Source of the DNA: SYAN01 sp964406345
GTDB lineage: Bacteria > Actinomycetota > Actinomycetes > Nanopelagicales > Nanopelagicaceae
Reading direction: 5' to 3'
Assembly: GCA_964406345.1 (NCBI GenBank)
Contig: CAYORK010000036.1
Coordinates: 1 to 7,185 of the forward strand
DNA: 7,185 bases
Numbering within the stretch: the first letter of the stretch is position 1; every line of letters begins with the position of its first letter. Below, piece by piece: positions 1 through 5,405 of the stretch. The translations under genes and the position numbers were made by a program. The notes under the pieces were generated by a model. It saw only the letters and a list, made by a program, of their open reading frames with translations. It made no database searches and was not told where the DNA came from.

Positions 1-114
1 CGGATTTCCGTTTCGACACGCCCTCGCCTAAACTCACCCTCTGCCCTGAACCAGGGCGGCAAAAGCCGGAAAGCTCCCGCCAAAGTCTCCAAAGACTTAG
101 AAGAGATTGTGTAG
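1..114 (+). CDS. Possible C-terminal tail of an upstream gene (partial)
   Basis: Frame 1 is open from the window edge to a TAG at 112-114 and would encode 37 residues ending in KAPAKVSKDLEEIV, a basic then acidic tail. The TAG lies 7 nt before the infA start, a spacing typical of a translationally coupled pair. In many bacteria the gene just before infA is map (methionine aminopeptidase), but I see no recognisable methionine aminopeptidase motif here, so no product is assigned. Against it being coding, the lysine codons are all AAA whereas the downstream genes prefer AAG, and the stretch contains several perfect hairpins. Another frame stops at 28-30 and could equally be the real end of the upstream gene, leaving 31-121 as a spacer. 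Confidence 0.3.
   Translation, partial: RISVSTRPRLNSPSALNQGGKSRKAPAKVSKDLEEIV
41..98 (+). promoter_or_regulatory. Hairpin cluster upstream of infA
   Basis: Two clear stem-loops are visible. CTGCCCTG (41-48) pairs with CAGGGCGG (52-59) around an AAC loop, 8 bp with one T-G wobble. AAGTCT (83-88) pairs with AGACTT (93-98) around CCAA. A third stem, CGGC (57-60) with GCCG (65-68) around AAAA, competes with the first. Neither main stem is followed by a T-run, so an ordinary intrinsic terminator is not supported. They may form a leader or processing structure for infA, or be incidental to coding sequence. No convincing -35/-10 pair was found. Confidence 0.35.
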
Positions 115-121
115 GTAACGC

Positions 122-343
122 TTGGCCAAAAAAGACGGCGCCATCGAGATCGAAGGCGTTGTGGCAGAAGCGCTCCCTAACGCGATGTTTCGCGTGGAGT
201 TGACCAATGGGCATGTTGTGCTGGCACACATCTCCGGGAAGATGCGAAAGAACTACATCCGCATCCTTCCGCAGGACCGTGTGATCGTGGAACTAAGCCC
301 ATACGACCTCACACGAGGTCGTATCACCTATCGCTACAAGTAA
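122..343 (+). CDS. infA: Translation initiation factor IF-1
   Basis: This encodes the 73-residue initiation factor IF-1, a single OB-fold protein that binds the A site of the 30S subunit and helps IF-2 and IF-3 select the initiator tRNA in the cytoplasm. The product is full length and nearly canonical throughout: MAKKDGAIEIEGVV at the N-terminus, LPNAMFRVEL, the HISGKMRKNYIRIL core, and the VELSPYDLTRGRITYRYK end. The start is TTG at 122; it is fixed by the conserved MAKKDGAIE start and no ATG or GTG lies nearby in frame. Only a weak AGGT (113-116) precedes it, with no strong Shine-Dalgarno sequence, which is unusual for such a heavily used gene and may mean coupling to an upstream gene. rpmJ follows after 47 nt. 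Confidence 0.97.
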   Translation: MAKKDGAIEIEGVVAEALPNAMFRVELTNGHVVLAHISGKMRKNYIRILPQDRVIVELSPYDLTRGRITYRYK

Positions 344-390
344 TTGTGCGGTCGGCGACAGCCAGGACGTTGTAAGAGGGAGAAGGAATC

Positions 391-504
391 GTGAAGGTAA
401 AGCCAAGCGTGAAGAAGATCTGCGACAAGTGCAAGGTCATCCGTCGCAACGGTCGCGTCATGGTCATCTGCGACAACCTTCGTCACAAGCAGCGTCAAGG
501 TTAG
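391..504 (+). CDS. rpmJ: 50S ribosomal protein L36 (bL36), zinc-binding type
   Basis: This short gene encodes a 37-residue L36, the smallest protein of the large ribosomal subunit. Translation from GTG at 391 gives MKVKPSVKKICDKCKVIRRN and ends in RHKQRQG before TAG (502-504). The zinc ribbon is complete, with Cys11, Cys14, Cys27 and His32, so this is the C+ form, not the cysteine-free zinc-independent paralogue made under zinc limitation in some actinobacteria. The start is supported by the family's MKV(K/R)PSVK N-terminus and by the purine-rich AGAAGGA at 381-387, only 3 nt from the GTG; an alternative GAGGG lies at 376-380. It sits between infA and rpsM, the common bacterial order. A 126-nt structured spacer follows. 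Confidence 0.96.
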   Translation: MKVKPSVKKICDKCKVIRRNGRVMVICDNLRHKQRQG

Positions 505-526
505 TAACAAGTACATAGCAAGCACG

Positions 527-610
527 CGTGATGCGACAGGCGAAAGCCTGACCTCCCGTCCGAAAGCGGGAGCCGAAGAGAACTTCGGATGCATTGCGGA
601 GGACTTTCGG
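527..610 (+). promoter_or_regulatory. Candidate structured mRNA leader of rpsM: four-helix junction with pseudoknot
   Basis: The rpmJ-rpsM spacer folds by eye into a compact structure. Outer helix P1 pairs CGTGATGC (527-534) with GCATTGCG (591-598), 8 bp including two G-U pairs. Inside are three hairpins: P2 CAGGC (537-541) with GCCTG (546-550), capped by a GAAA tetraloop; P3 CTCCCG (553-558) with CGGGAG (567-572), loop 559-566; and P4 CCGAAG (573-578) with CTTCGG (583-588), loop AGAA. Seven of the eight P3 loop bases (CCGAAAG, 560-566) are perfectly complementary to CTTTCGG at 604-610, forming a pseudoknot. The rpsM Shine-Dalgarno AGAAGG (620-625) lies 9 nt beyond. Ribosomal-protein leaders often use such folds to sense a ribosomal protein, and S4 is encoded downstream; the ligand is inference. 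I do not recognise it as a named RNA family. Confidence 0.6.
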
Positions 611-630
611 TTGAGTAAGAGAAGGCAAAC

Positions 631-1008
631 ATGGCCCGTCTAGTTGGTGTCGACCTGCCGCGCGAAAAGCGCCTCGAGGTCGCACTCACCTATATCTTCG
701 GGATCGGACCGACCAGAGCAGATGAAACGCTCAAGGCGACCGGTATCTCTCCCGACATCCGAGTGAAGGACCTCCAGGAACCGGACTTGATCAAGCTCCG
801 TGAGTTCATTGAAGGCAACTACAAGATCGAAGGTGATCTCCGTCGTGAGATCGCAGCTGACATCCGCCGCAAGGTCGAGATCCAGTGCTACCAAGGAATT
901 CGCCACCGCAAGAAACTTCCAGTCCGCGGTCAGCGCACACACACCAATGCAAGAACCCGCAAGGGACCACGCGTCGCTATTGCTGGTAAGAAGAAGGAGA
1001 CCAAGTAA
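631..1008 (+). CDS. rpsM: 30S ribosomal protein S13 (uS13)
   Basis: This encodes S13, a protein of the 30S head that contacts tRNA in the P site and forms intersubunit bridges. The 125-residue product has the usual length and architecture. It starts MARLVGVDLPREKRLEVALT, continues with the helix-two-turns-helix region around YIFGIGPTRADETLKATGI (residues 22-40), a central helical region including EFIEGNYKIEGDLRRE, then the conserved CYQGIRHRKKLPVRGQRTHTNARTRKG stretch (residues 86-112) and a basic tail ending GKKKETK. The start ATG has AGAAGG at 620-625 with 5 nt spacing; an in-frame stop at 616-618 excludes a longer form. Its TAA overlaps the rpsK ATG by one base (TAATG), so the two are probably translationally coupled. 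Confidence 0.98.
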   Translation: MARLVGVDLPREKRLEVALTYIFGIGPTRADETLKATGISPDIRVKDLQEPDLIKLREFIEGNYKIEGDLRREIAADIRRKVEIQCYQGIRHRKKLPVRGQRTHTNARTRKGPRVAIAGKKKETK

Positions 1009-1436
1009 TGGCAACTGCTAAGCCCGCCGCGAAGGCCGCTGCAAAGCCTGCAGCGAAGAAGGCAAAGGCGCGCAAGAAGGAGAAGAAGAACATCTCCTTC
1101 GGCCACGCCCACATCAAGTCCACCTTCAACAACACCATCGTCTCCATCACCGATCCGACGGGTGCGGTCCTTGCTTGGGCCTCTTCCGGTGGCGTCGGAT
1201 TCAAGGGTTCACGTAAGTCGACCCCATTCGCCGCAGGTCTCGCTGCTGAAGCAGCAGCCAAGAAGGCGCAAGAGCATGGTGTCCGCAAGGTCGATGTGTT
1301 CGTCAAGGGACCAGGTTCTGGTCGCGAGACTGCTATCCGTTCCCTACAAGCAGCCGGACTCGAGGTCGGTTCCATCTCTGATGTGACACCTGCCGCGCAT
1401 AACGGTTGCCGCCCACCGAAACCACGACGAGTCTAA
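1008..1436 (+). CDS. rpsK: 30S ribosomal protein S11 (uS11)
   Basis: This encodes S11, which lines the mRNA exit region on the 30S platform together with S7 and S18. The 142-residue product is somewhat longer than the common 129-135 because of an Ala/Lys-rich N-terminal extension of about 28 residues (repeats of AAK/PAAKK), a feature often seen in actinobacterial S11. The fold then begins at NISFGHAHIKSTFNNTIVSI and contains GFKGSRKSTPFAAGLAAE and VKGPGSGRETAIR. It ends with DVTPAAHNGCRPPKPRRV, which retains the Asn-Gly known as the isoaspartate site in other bacteria. The ATG overlaps the rpsM stop, and AAGAAGGAGA at 991-1000, inside rpsM, provides the ribosome-binding site. rpsD follows after 13 nt. 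Confidence 0.98.
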   Translation: MATAKPAAKAAAKPAAKKAKARKKEKKNISFGHAHIKSTFNNTIVSITDPTGAVLAWASSGGVGFKGSRKSTPFAAGLAAEAAAKKAQEHGVRKVDVFVKGPGSGRETAIRSLQAAGLEVGSISDVTPAAHNGCRPPKPRRV

Positions 1437-1449
1437 GGAGGAGAGAGAA

Positions 1450-2076
1450 ATGGCTCGATATACCGGCGCAGATTGCAAGCGTTGCCGACGCGAGAAAGTG
1501 AAGCTCTTCCTAAAGGGCTCTAAGTGCGATGGACCGAAGTGTCCGATCGAATCACGTCCATACCCACCAGGGCAGCACGGTCGTGCCCGCGCTAAGGAGT
1601 CCGAGTACCTACTCCAGATGCGTGAGAAGCAGAAGTGCGCACGTATCTACGGCGTTCTCGAGAAGCAGTTCCGTGGCTACTACACCGAGGCATCTCGTCT
1701 TGCTGGAAAGACTGGTGACAACCTGTTGATCCTTCTTGAGACTCGTCTCGACAATGTCGTCTATCGCGCAGGCTTCGCAAAGAGCCGCGATATGGCACGC
1801 CAACTCGTCCGCCATGGTCACTTCTTGGTCAATGGCAGGAAGGTCGATATCCCGTCCTATCGAGTGAGCGCATTCGACATCATCGATCTTCACAAGGATT
1901 CGCATGACCTCACACCATTCATCGTCGCAAGCGCTGAATTCGGTGAGAAGGCGGTTCCATCATGGATCGAGGTGGTCCCATCCCAGATGAGGATCATCGT
2001 CCACTCACTACCTAATCGATCGATCATCGATACCCAGGTACAAGAGCAGCTGATCGTCGAGTTGTACTCGAAGTAA
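1450..2076 (+). CDS. rpsD: 30S ribosomal protein S4 (uS4), four-cysteine type
   Basis: This encodes S4, a primary 16S rRNA binder that nucleates 30S assembly and, in other bacteria, represses its own operon by binding mRNA. The product is 208 residues. Near the N-terminus Cys9, Cys12, Cys26 and Cys31 (C-x2-C-x13-C-x4-C) form a zinc site in the same positions as the Thermus protein; mycobacterial S4 lacks these cysteines. Next come RPYPPGQHGRARAKESEYLLQ, the GVLEKQFRGYY region, and an S4 RNA-binding domain around residues 97-160 (LETRLDNVVYRAGFAKS, GHFLVNGRKVDIPSYRV). It ends EQLIVELYSK as expected. The ATG is preceded by a near-perfect AAGGAGG (1435-1441) that overlaps the rpsK stop codon, the strongest Shine-Dalgarno sequence in the cluster. 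It is the best candidate ligand for the rpsM leader. Confidence 0.98.
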   Translation: MARYTGADCKRCRREKVKLFLKGSKCDGPKCPIESRPYPPGQHGRARAKESEYLLQMREKQKCARIYGVLEKQFRGYYTEASRLAGKTGDNLLILLETRLDNVVYRAGFAKSRDMARQLVRHGHFLVNGRKVDIPSYRVSAFDIIDLHKDSHDLTPFIVASAEFGEKAVPSWIEVVPSQMRIIVHSLPNRSIIDTQVQEQLIVELYSK

Positions 2077-2082
2077 GCCTTT

Positions 2083-2105
2083 CTGGGCCTCGTTATGGGG
2101 CCCAG
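2083..2105 (+). terminator. Terminator-like or processing hairpin between rpsD and rpoA
   Basis: CTGGGCCTC (2083-2091) pairs with GGGGCCCAG (2097-2105), 9 bp with one T-G wobble, around a GTTAT loop, starting 7 nt after the rpsD stop. No T-run follows (GACAAGTCAA), so classic intrinsic termination is doubtful; it may be a weak or partial terminator, a 3'-end stabiliser for the upstream message, or a processing site. The 5' side is also perfectly complementary over 8 nt (TTTCTGGG, 2080-2087) to CCCAGAAA at 2175-2182, just before the rpoA Shine-Dalgarno AGGAGG (2186-2191). The two pairings exclude each other. The rest of 2106-2197 is A-rich, and I could not place a convincing promoter in it. 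Confidence 0.5.
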
Positions 2106-2197
2106 GACAAGTCAATACAAGATTGAAGAAAACTGAAGAACGGCAGACAAAGACGGATATCAAATAGTGGGTATCCCAGAAAACCAGGAGGAAGAAC

Positions 2198-3187
2198 GTG
2201 CTCATCGCACAACGTCCAGTCCTTACCGAGGAAGTAGTAAGCGAATACCGATCACGGTTCATCATCGAACCGCTCGAGCCAGGTTTCGGCTACACGCTTG
2301 GTAACTCGCTCCGCCGAACCTTGCTCTCATCGATCCCAGGCGCTGCTGTCACAAGCATCCGTGTGGCCGGTGCTCTTCATGAGTTCACCACGCTTGATGG
2401 CGTGAAGGAGGATCTCACTGAGATCGTCCTCAACATCAAGAACCTCGTCTTCTCATCGACAAGCGATGAGCCGGTGATCGCCTACATCCGTAAGAACGGA
2501 GAAGGCGTCGTCACAGGTAAGGATGTCGGTGTCCCAGCGGGCGTCGAAGTCCATAACCCTGAGCAACAGATCGCTACCTTGAACGGCAAGGCGAACCTCG
2601 AGATCGAACTCACCATCGAGCGCGGTCGTGGTTATGTCTCTGCTGTCCAGAACAAGGCGATCGGTGCTGAGATCGGCAGAATCCCAGTCGACTCCATCTA
2701 CTCACCTGTTCTTCGCGTGACCTATAAGGTCGAAGCGACTCGTGTCGAGCAGCGCACCGACTTCGACAAGTTGATCCTTGATGTCGAGACGAAGAAGTCC
2801 ATGCTTCCTCGTGACGCGATGGCATCTGCTGGAACCACTTTGGTTTCACTCTTCGGCCTTGCGCGTGAACTCAATGAGACAGCCGAAGGTATCGACCTCG
2901 GACCATCCCTTCAGGATCAAGCGCTTGCCGCGGATCTCGCACTTCCGATCGAGGACCTCGATCTCACCGTGCGTTCCTACAACTGCTTGAAGCGTGAAGG
3001 AATCCACACTGTCGGTGAATTGATCGTCCGCTCTGAGGCAGATCTGATGGATATCCGTAACTTCGGATCGAAGTCGATCGATGAGGTGAAGGCGAAGCTC
3101 CACTCCATGGGCATGCAGCTCAAGGACAGCCCAGCCGGATTCGATGTCACAAAGCACGCCAACTACGGCGCTGAGTCCGAAGAGTAA
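2198..3187 (+). CDS. rpoA: DNA-directed RNA polymerase subunit alpha
   Basis: This encodes the alpha subunit, whose dimer scaffolds RNA polymerase assembly and whose C-terminal domain touches promoter UP elements and activators. The 329-residue length is normal. The N-terminal domain (about residues 1-232) contains FIIEPLEPGFGYTLGNSLRRTLLSS, the dimerisation segment, and IPVDSIYSPVLRVTYKVE. An acidic linker (about 233-252) leads to the C-terminal domain with LTVRSYNCLKREGIHTVGEL and the helix-hairpin-helix NFGSKSIDEVKAKL. Arg259 and Asn262 correspond to E. coli Arg265 and Asn268, so the DNA-contact surface looks intact. The start is GTG with AGGAGG 6 nt upstream, and the N-terminus MLIAQRP matches actinobacterial alpha proteins. 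A 121-nt spacer with a hairpin precedes it; rplQ follows after 31 nt. Confidence 0.98.
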   Translation: MLIAQRPVLTEEVVSEYRSRFIIEPLEPGFGYTLGNSLRRTLLSSIPGAAVTSIRVAGALHEFTTLDGVKEDLTEIVLNIKNLVFSSTSDEPVIAYIRKNGEGVVTGKDVGVPAGVEVHNPEQQIATLNGKANLEIELTIERGRGYVSAVQNKAIGAEIGRIPVDSIYSPVLRVTYKVEATRVEQRTDFDKLILDVETKKSMLPRDAMASAGTTLVSLFGLARELNETAEGIDLGPSLQDQALAADLALPIEDLDLTVRSYNCLKREGIHTVGELIVRSEADLMDIRNFGSKSIDEVKAKLHSMGMQLKDSPAGFDVTKHANYGAESEE

Positions 3188-3218
3188 AGAAGAGAAGTCA
3201 GGATAAAAGGAGAGCACC

Positions 3219-3575
3219 ATGCCAAGACCATCGAAAGGCCCCCGTCTCGGAGCCGGCCCTTCACACGAGCGGCTACTGCTTCGTACCCTTGCTGAGCAAC
3301 TCTTCGAGCACGGCAAGATCACTACGACCGAAGCGAAGGCGAAGCGTCTTCGTCCACTTGCGGAGAAGATGATCACCTCCGCGAAGAAGGGCGACCTCGC
3401 ATCACGTCGTCTCGTCATGGCTCAGATCGCGAACAAGACCGTGGTCCACAATCTCTTCACCGAGATCGGTCCACGCTTCGCAAGCCGTAACGGTGGATAC
3501 ACGCGAATCACCAAACTCGGACCACGTAAGGGCGACAGCGCACCAATGGCTGTCATCGAACTAGTTTCGGAGTAA
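3219..3575 (+). CDS. rplQ: 50S ribosomal protein L17 (bL17)
   Basis: This encodes L17, a large-subunit protein near the peptide tunnel exit. The 118-residue product begins MPRPSKGPRLGAGPSHERLLL and carries LFEHGKITTTEAKAKRLRPLAEKMIT, the conserved L17 core. It ends GGYTRITKLGPRKGDSAPMAVIELV, with no long C-terminal extension of the kind found in some high-G+C actinobacteria. The MPRP- start and overall sequence resemble actinobacterial L17. The ATG has AAGGAG at 3207-3212 with 6 nt spacing. It is the last ribosomal-protein gene here: truA starts 28 nt downstream and a strong terminator-like hairpin begins 37 nt after the stop, so this probably marks the main end of the ribosomal transcript. 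Confidence 0.98.
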   Translation: MPRPSKGPRLGAGPSHERLLLRTLAEQLFEHGKITTTEAKAKRLRPLAEKMITSAKKGDLASRRLVMAQIANKTVVHNLFTEIGPRFASRNGGYTRITKLGPRKGDSAPMAVIELVSE

Positions 3576-3603
3576 CTCTCAGAAACTCCCTGATACACAG
3601 ATC

Positions 3604-4476
3604 ATGCAAGAGCCCACTCTCACTCCAGAGAGTGGGTTTCTTCGTTTCCGGATTGATTTCTCCTATGACGGGACGAACTTCTCCGGATGGGCGAAACAGC
3701 GGGACCAACGAACCGTACAAGGTGAGATGGAGACCGCCCTCGAACCGCTCACTCGTAACACCATCGCCCTACAAGTTGCCGGCCGCACCGATGCTGGCGT
3801 CCATGCGACGGCACAAGTCGCTCACTTCGACATTCCCGAACGAGACCACAACGGTAATGAATGGGACGTTGCCGACATCGGCTATCGACTCAATCGGATG
3901 CTGACTGAGGAGATTCGCATCCATAGCATCGCGCTCGCACCCAAGTTCTTCCATGCGCGTTTCTCAGCGCTATCTCGTTCCTACATCTACAAGATCGCAG
4001 ATGGCGGACAACTCATACCGCCACTTCAGCGATATGACACCGCAAGTTGGTATCGACCCCTCGATATCTCAGTGATGAGTGAGGCGATGACACCACTCCT
4101 TGGCGAACATGACTTCGCTGCCTTCTGCAAGGCTCGAATCACGGGAACCACGATTCGCACCCTCAAAGAGTTCACTCTCGAGAGAGGCGTCGACAATGTC
4201 ATCACCGCAAGGATTACCGCAGATGCTTTTTGTCACTCCATGGTTCGCAGTCTCATCGGAGCAGCGGTTTGTGTCGGTGAGGGTCGATTTGAGGCTTCGT
4301 GGATGAAGGAAGTCCTTGATGGAAGAGAGCGGATCGGAGAGAGTCTTGTCTTTCCGGCGCGAGGTCTGACTCTCACCCATGTCTCCTATCCAGGTGATGA
4401 TGAGCTCGAGGCCCGTCTTGGCATCACAGTTCGACGTCGCGATGAGGATATGGAAGAGGTAGAAGAGAGTGAATAG
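3604..4476 (+). CDS. truA: tRNA pseudouridine synthase A (TruA)
   Basis: TruA isomerises uridines 38-40 of the tRNA anticodon arm to pseudouridine. The 290-residue product has FRIDFSYDGTNFSGWA at residues 15-30, the catalytic loop AGRTDAGVHA with nucleophile Asp63, FSALSRSYIY with the expected active-site Tyr127, DFAAFCK, and ADAFCHSMVRSLIGA (residues 207-220) followed by GEG. An acidic tail (DEDMEEVEESE) ends it. The ATG at 3604 lacks a Shine-Dalgarno sequence, and codons 4-15 coincide with an intrinsic-terminator-like hairpin and its T-rich tail. No other ATG, GTG or TTG occurs before the YDG motif; the next in-frame ATG (codon 42) would remove the first conserved strand. Initiation is therefore either at this ATG, possibly leaderless, or at a rare codon such as ATT 3652. 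The end overlaps the next gene by 8 nt. Confidence 0.95.
   Translation: MQEPTLTPESGFLRFRIDFSYDGTNFSGWAKQRDQRTVQGEMETALEPLTRNTIALQVAGRTDAGVHATAQVAHFDIPERDHNGNEWDVADIGYRLNRMLTEEIRIHSIALAPKFFHARFSALSRSYIYKIADGGQLIPPLQRYDTASWYRPLDISVMSEAMTPLLGEHDFAAFCKARITGTTIRTLKEFTLERGVDNVITARITADAFCHSMVRSLIGAAVCVGEGRFEASWMKEVLDGRERIGESLVFPARGLTLTHVSYPGDDELEARLGITVRRRDEDMEEVEESE
3613..3647 (+). terminator. Intrinsic terminator-like hairpin after rplQ, inside the truA 5' end
   Basis: CCCACTCTC (3613-3621) pairs perfectly with GAGAGTGGG (3628-3636), 9 bp around an ACTCCA loop, and is followed at once by the T-rich TTTCTTCGTTT (3637-3647). This is the only structure in the window with all the marks of a Rho-independent terminator. 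Its position fits the end of the ribosomal operon, yet it lies within truA codons 4-15. Translation through truA would melt it, so it could act as an attenuator that stops transcripts on which truA is not being translated. Confidence 0.75.
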
Positions 4477-5403
4477 CGATGATCTCTTCTTCTACAGCGC
4501 CAAGTTCCTTGGTTATTTCCTTCGAATCGACAACCTCTTGGTCATTGGAGTTGTCGTCACTCTCTATCTCTTCTGGACCAGACGTACGAAGGTTGCCAAG
4601 CGAGCAACCATCGCCCTGACGATCGCTCTCGCGCTCTTCTCGAATCTAGGTCTGAGTTACGCGGCTCTTCGAACCTTGGAAGATGCTTACCCAGTTCCAA
4701 GCATCTCTTGCGAGGAGAACTATCAAGGTGTGGTCATCCTTGGTGGAGGCATAAATCCGGGATTGATACCTGAGCAGAGGGAGCAGACTCAACTCAATGA
4801 GGCAGGAGAGAGAATCACGAAGGCCCTTGAACTTCTCAATGAATGTCCAGAATTCAAGGCTCTCTACTCCACTTTCTCTGGTTCACTTCGTCCGGAAGGG
4901 CTGAGCGAGAGCCAGTCAGCGAGACTCTTCTTCGAAGAGCAACGTGTTCCATCTTCACGTCTCATATTCGAGGATCAATCACGGAATACCTTTGAGAATG
5001 CAAAACTCGCATCAGAGTCCGTGNNNNNNNNNNNNNNNNNNNNNNNNNNNNNNNNNNNNNNNNNNNNNNNNNNNNNNNNNNNNNNNNNNNNNNNNNNNNN
5101 NNNNNNNNNNNNNNNNNNNNNNNCGAGGATCAATCACGGAATACCTTTGAGAATGCAAAACTCGCATCAGAGTCCGTGACATCAAAGGAAGGCTGGATTT
5201 TGATCACATCCGCGAGCCATATGCCGCGTGCTATGCGCACCTTCGAGCGTTTCGGCTGGGATGTCACTCCGTATCCAGTCGATTTCAGAAGCGAGAAGAG
5301 GGGCAAGTACCTCGAATTTCGACGGGATACCGCGATTCACAATTGGAACAACGCCATTCATGAATGGGTAGGAAGAGTCGCCTATAGATTGCGAAGTGTT
5401 TAG
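4469..5403 (+). CDS. ElyC/SanA/YdcF-type DUF218 membrane protein, interrupted by an assembly gap
   Basis: The reading frame runs from GTG 4469 to 5023, then hits 100 Ns and a duplicated 55-nt overlap. If the overlap is merged, it continues from 5179 to TAG 5401-5403 and gives one 259-residue protein, a length matching E. coli ElyC. Hydrophobic segments near residues 22-36 and 46-66 suggest two membrane helices. The DUF218 domain follows from about 86, with GVVILGGG (87-94), the FEDQSRNTFENA motif (167-178) and ITSASHMPRAM (194-204), closely like the ElyC ITSASH/PRAM region. ElyC in E. coli is linked to cell-envelope carrier-lipid metabolism; the activity here is unknown. The start overlaps the truA stop by 8 nt, with AAGAGG at 4454-4459 as a ribosome-binding site. 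Read literally, the gap shifts the frame and produces a false C-terminus. Confidence 0.88.
4969..5023 (+). repeat. 55-nt exact direct repeat, upstream copy (contig-end overlap)
   Basis: This 55-nt segment begins CGAGGATCAATCACGG, ends at the first N, and is identical to 5124-5178. It encodes the DUF218 motif EDQSRNTFENAKLASESV. Its position exactly at the gap edge and its length of 55, a common de Bruijn k-mer size, show it is an unmerged contig overlap and not a biological duplication. Confidence 0.95.
5024..5123. other. Scaffold gap of 100 N
   Basis: Exactly 100 unknown bases join two contigs. A round 100 is the usual placeholder for a gap of unknown size. Because both contig ends carry the same 55 nt, the true gap is most likely minus 55, meaning that no sequence is missing. 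Confidence 0.98.
5124..5178 (+). repeat. 55-nt exact direct repeat, downstream copy (contig-end overlap)
   Basis: This is the second copy of the 4969-5023 segment and starts right after the last N. Codons read from 5125 repeat EDQSRNTFENAKLASESV and then run without interruption into TSKEGWILITSASH, so the two contigs carry the same gene in the same frame once one copy is removed. Confidence 0.95.
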
Positions 5404-5405
5404 AT

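Noticed and set aside
354..368. Small GGC-GACA-GCC hairpin in the infA-rpmJ spacer
   Set aside because: Only 3 bp, or 6 bp with a bulge; too weak to call as regulatory.
523..530. CACGCGTG palindrome as an operator
   Set aside because: It is an isolated 8-nt palindrome whose 3' half is better explained as part of the outer leader helix; no promoter is visible nearby.
2846..3418. Long minus-strand open frame (190 codons) across rpoA and rplQ
   Set aside because: It is antisense to two clearly conserved genes and its translation has no recognisable motif; it is a shadow caused by codon bias.
5024..5179. Continuation of the DUF218 frame through the Ns into RINHGIPLRMQNSHQSP
   Set aside because: This is the overlap read out of frame after the gap; the same bases encode EDQSRNTFENAKL in the correct frame.
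5176..5403. A separate 75-residue gene starting MTSKEGW
   Set aside because: It is the C-terminal part of the DUF218 protein; the GTG at 5176 is the valine codon that ends the repeated segment.
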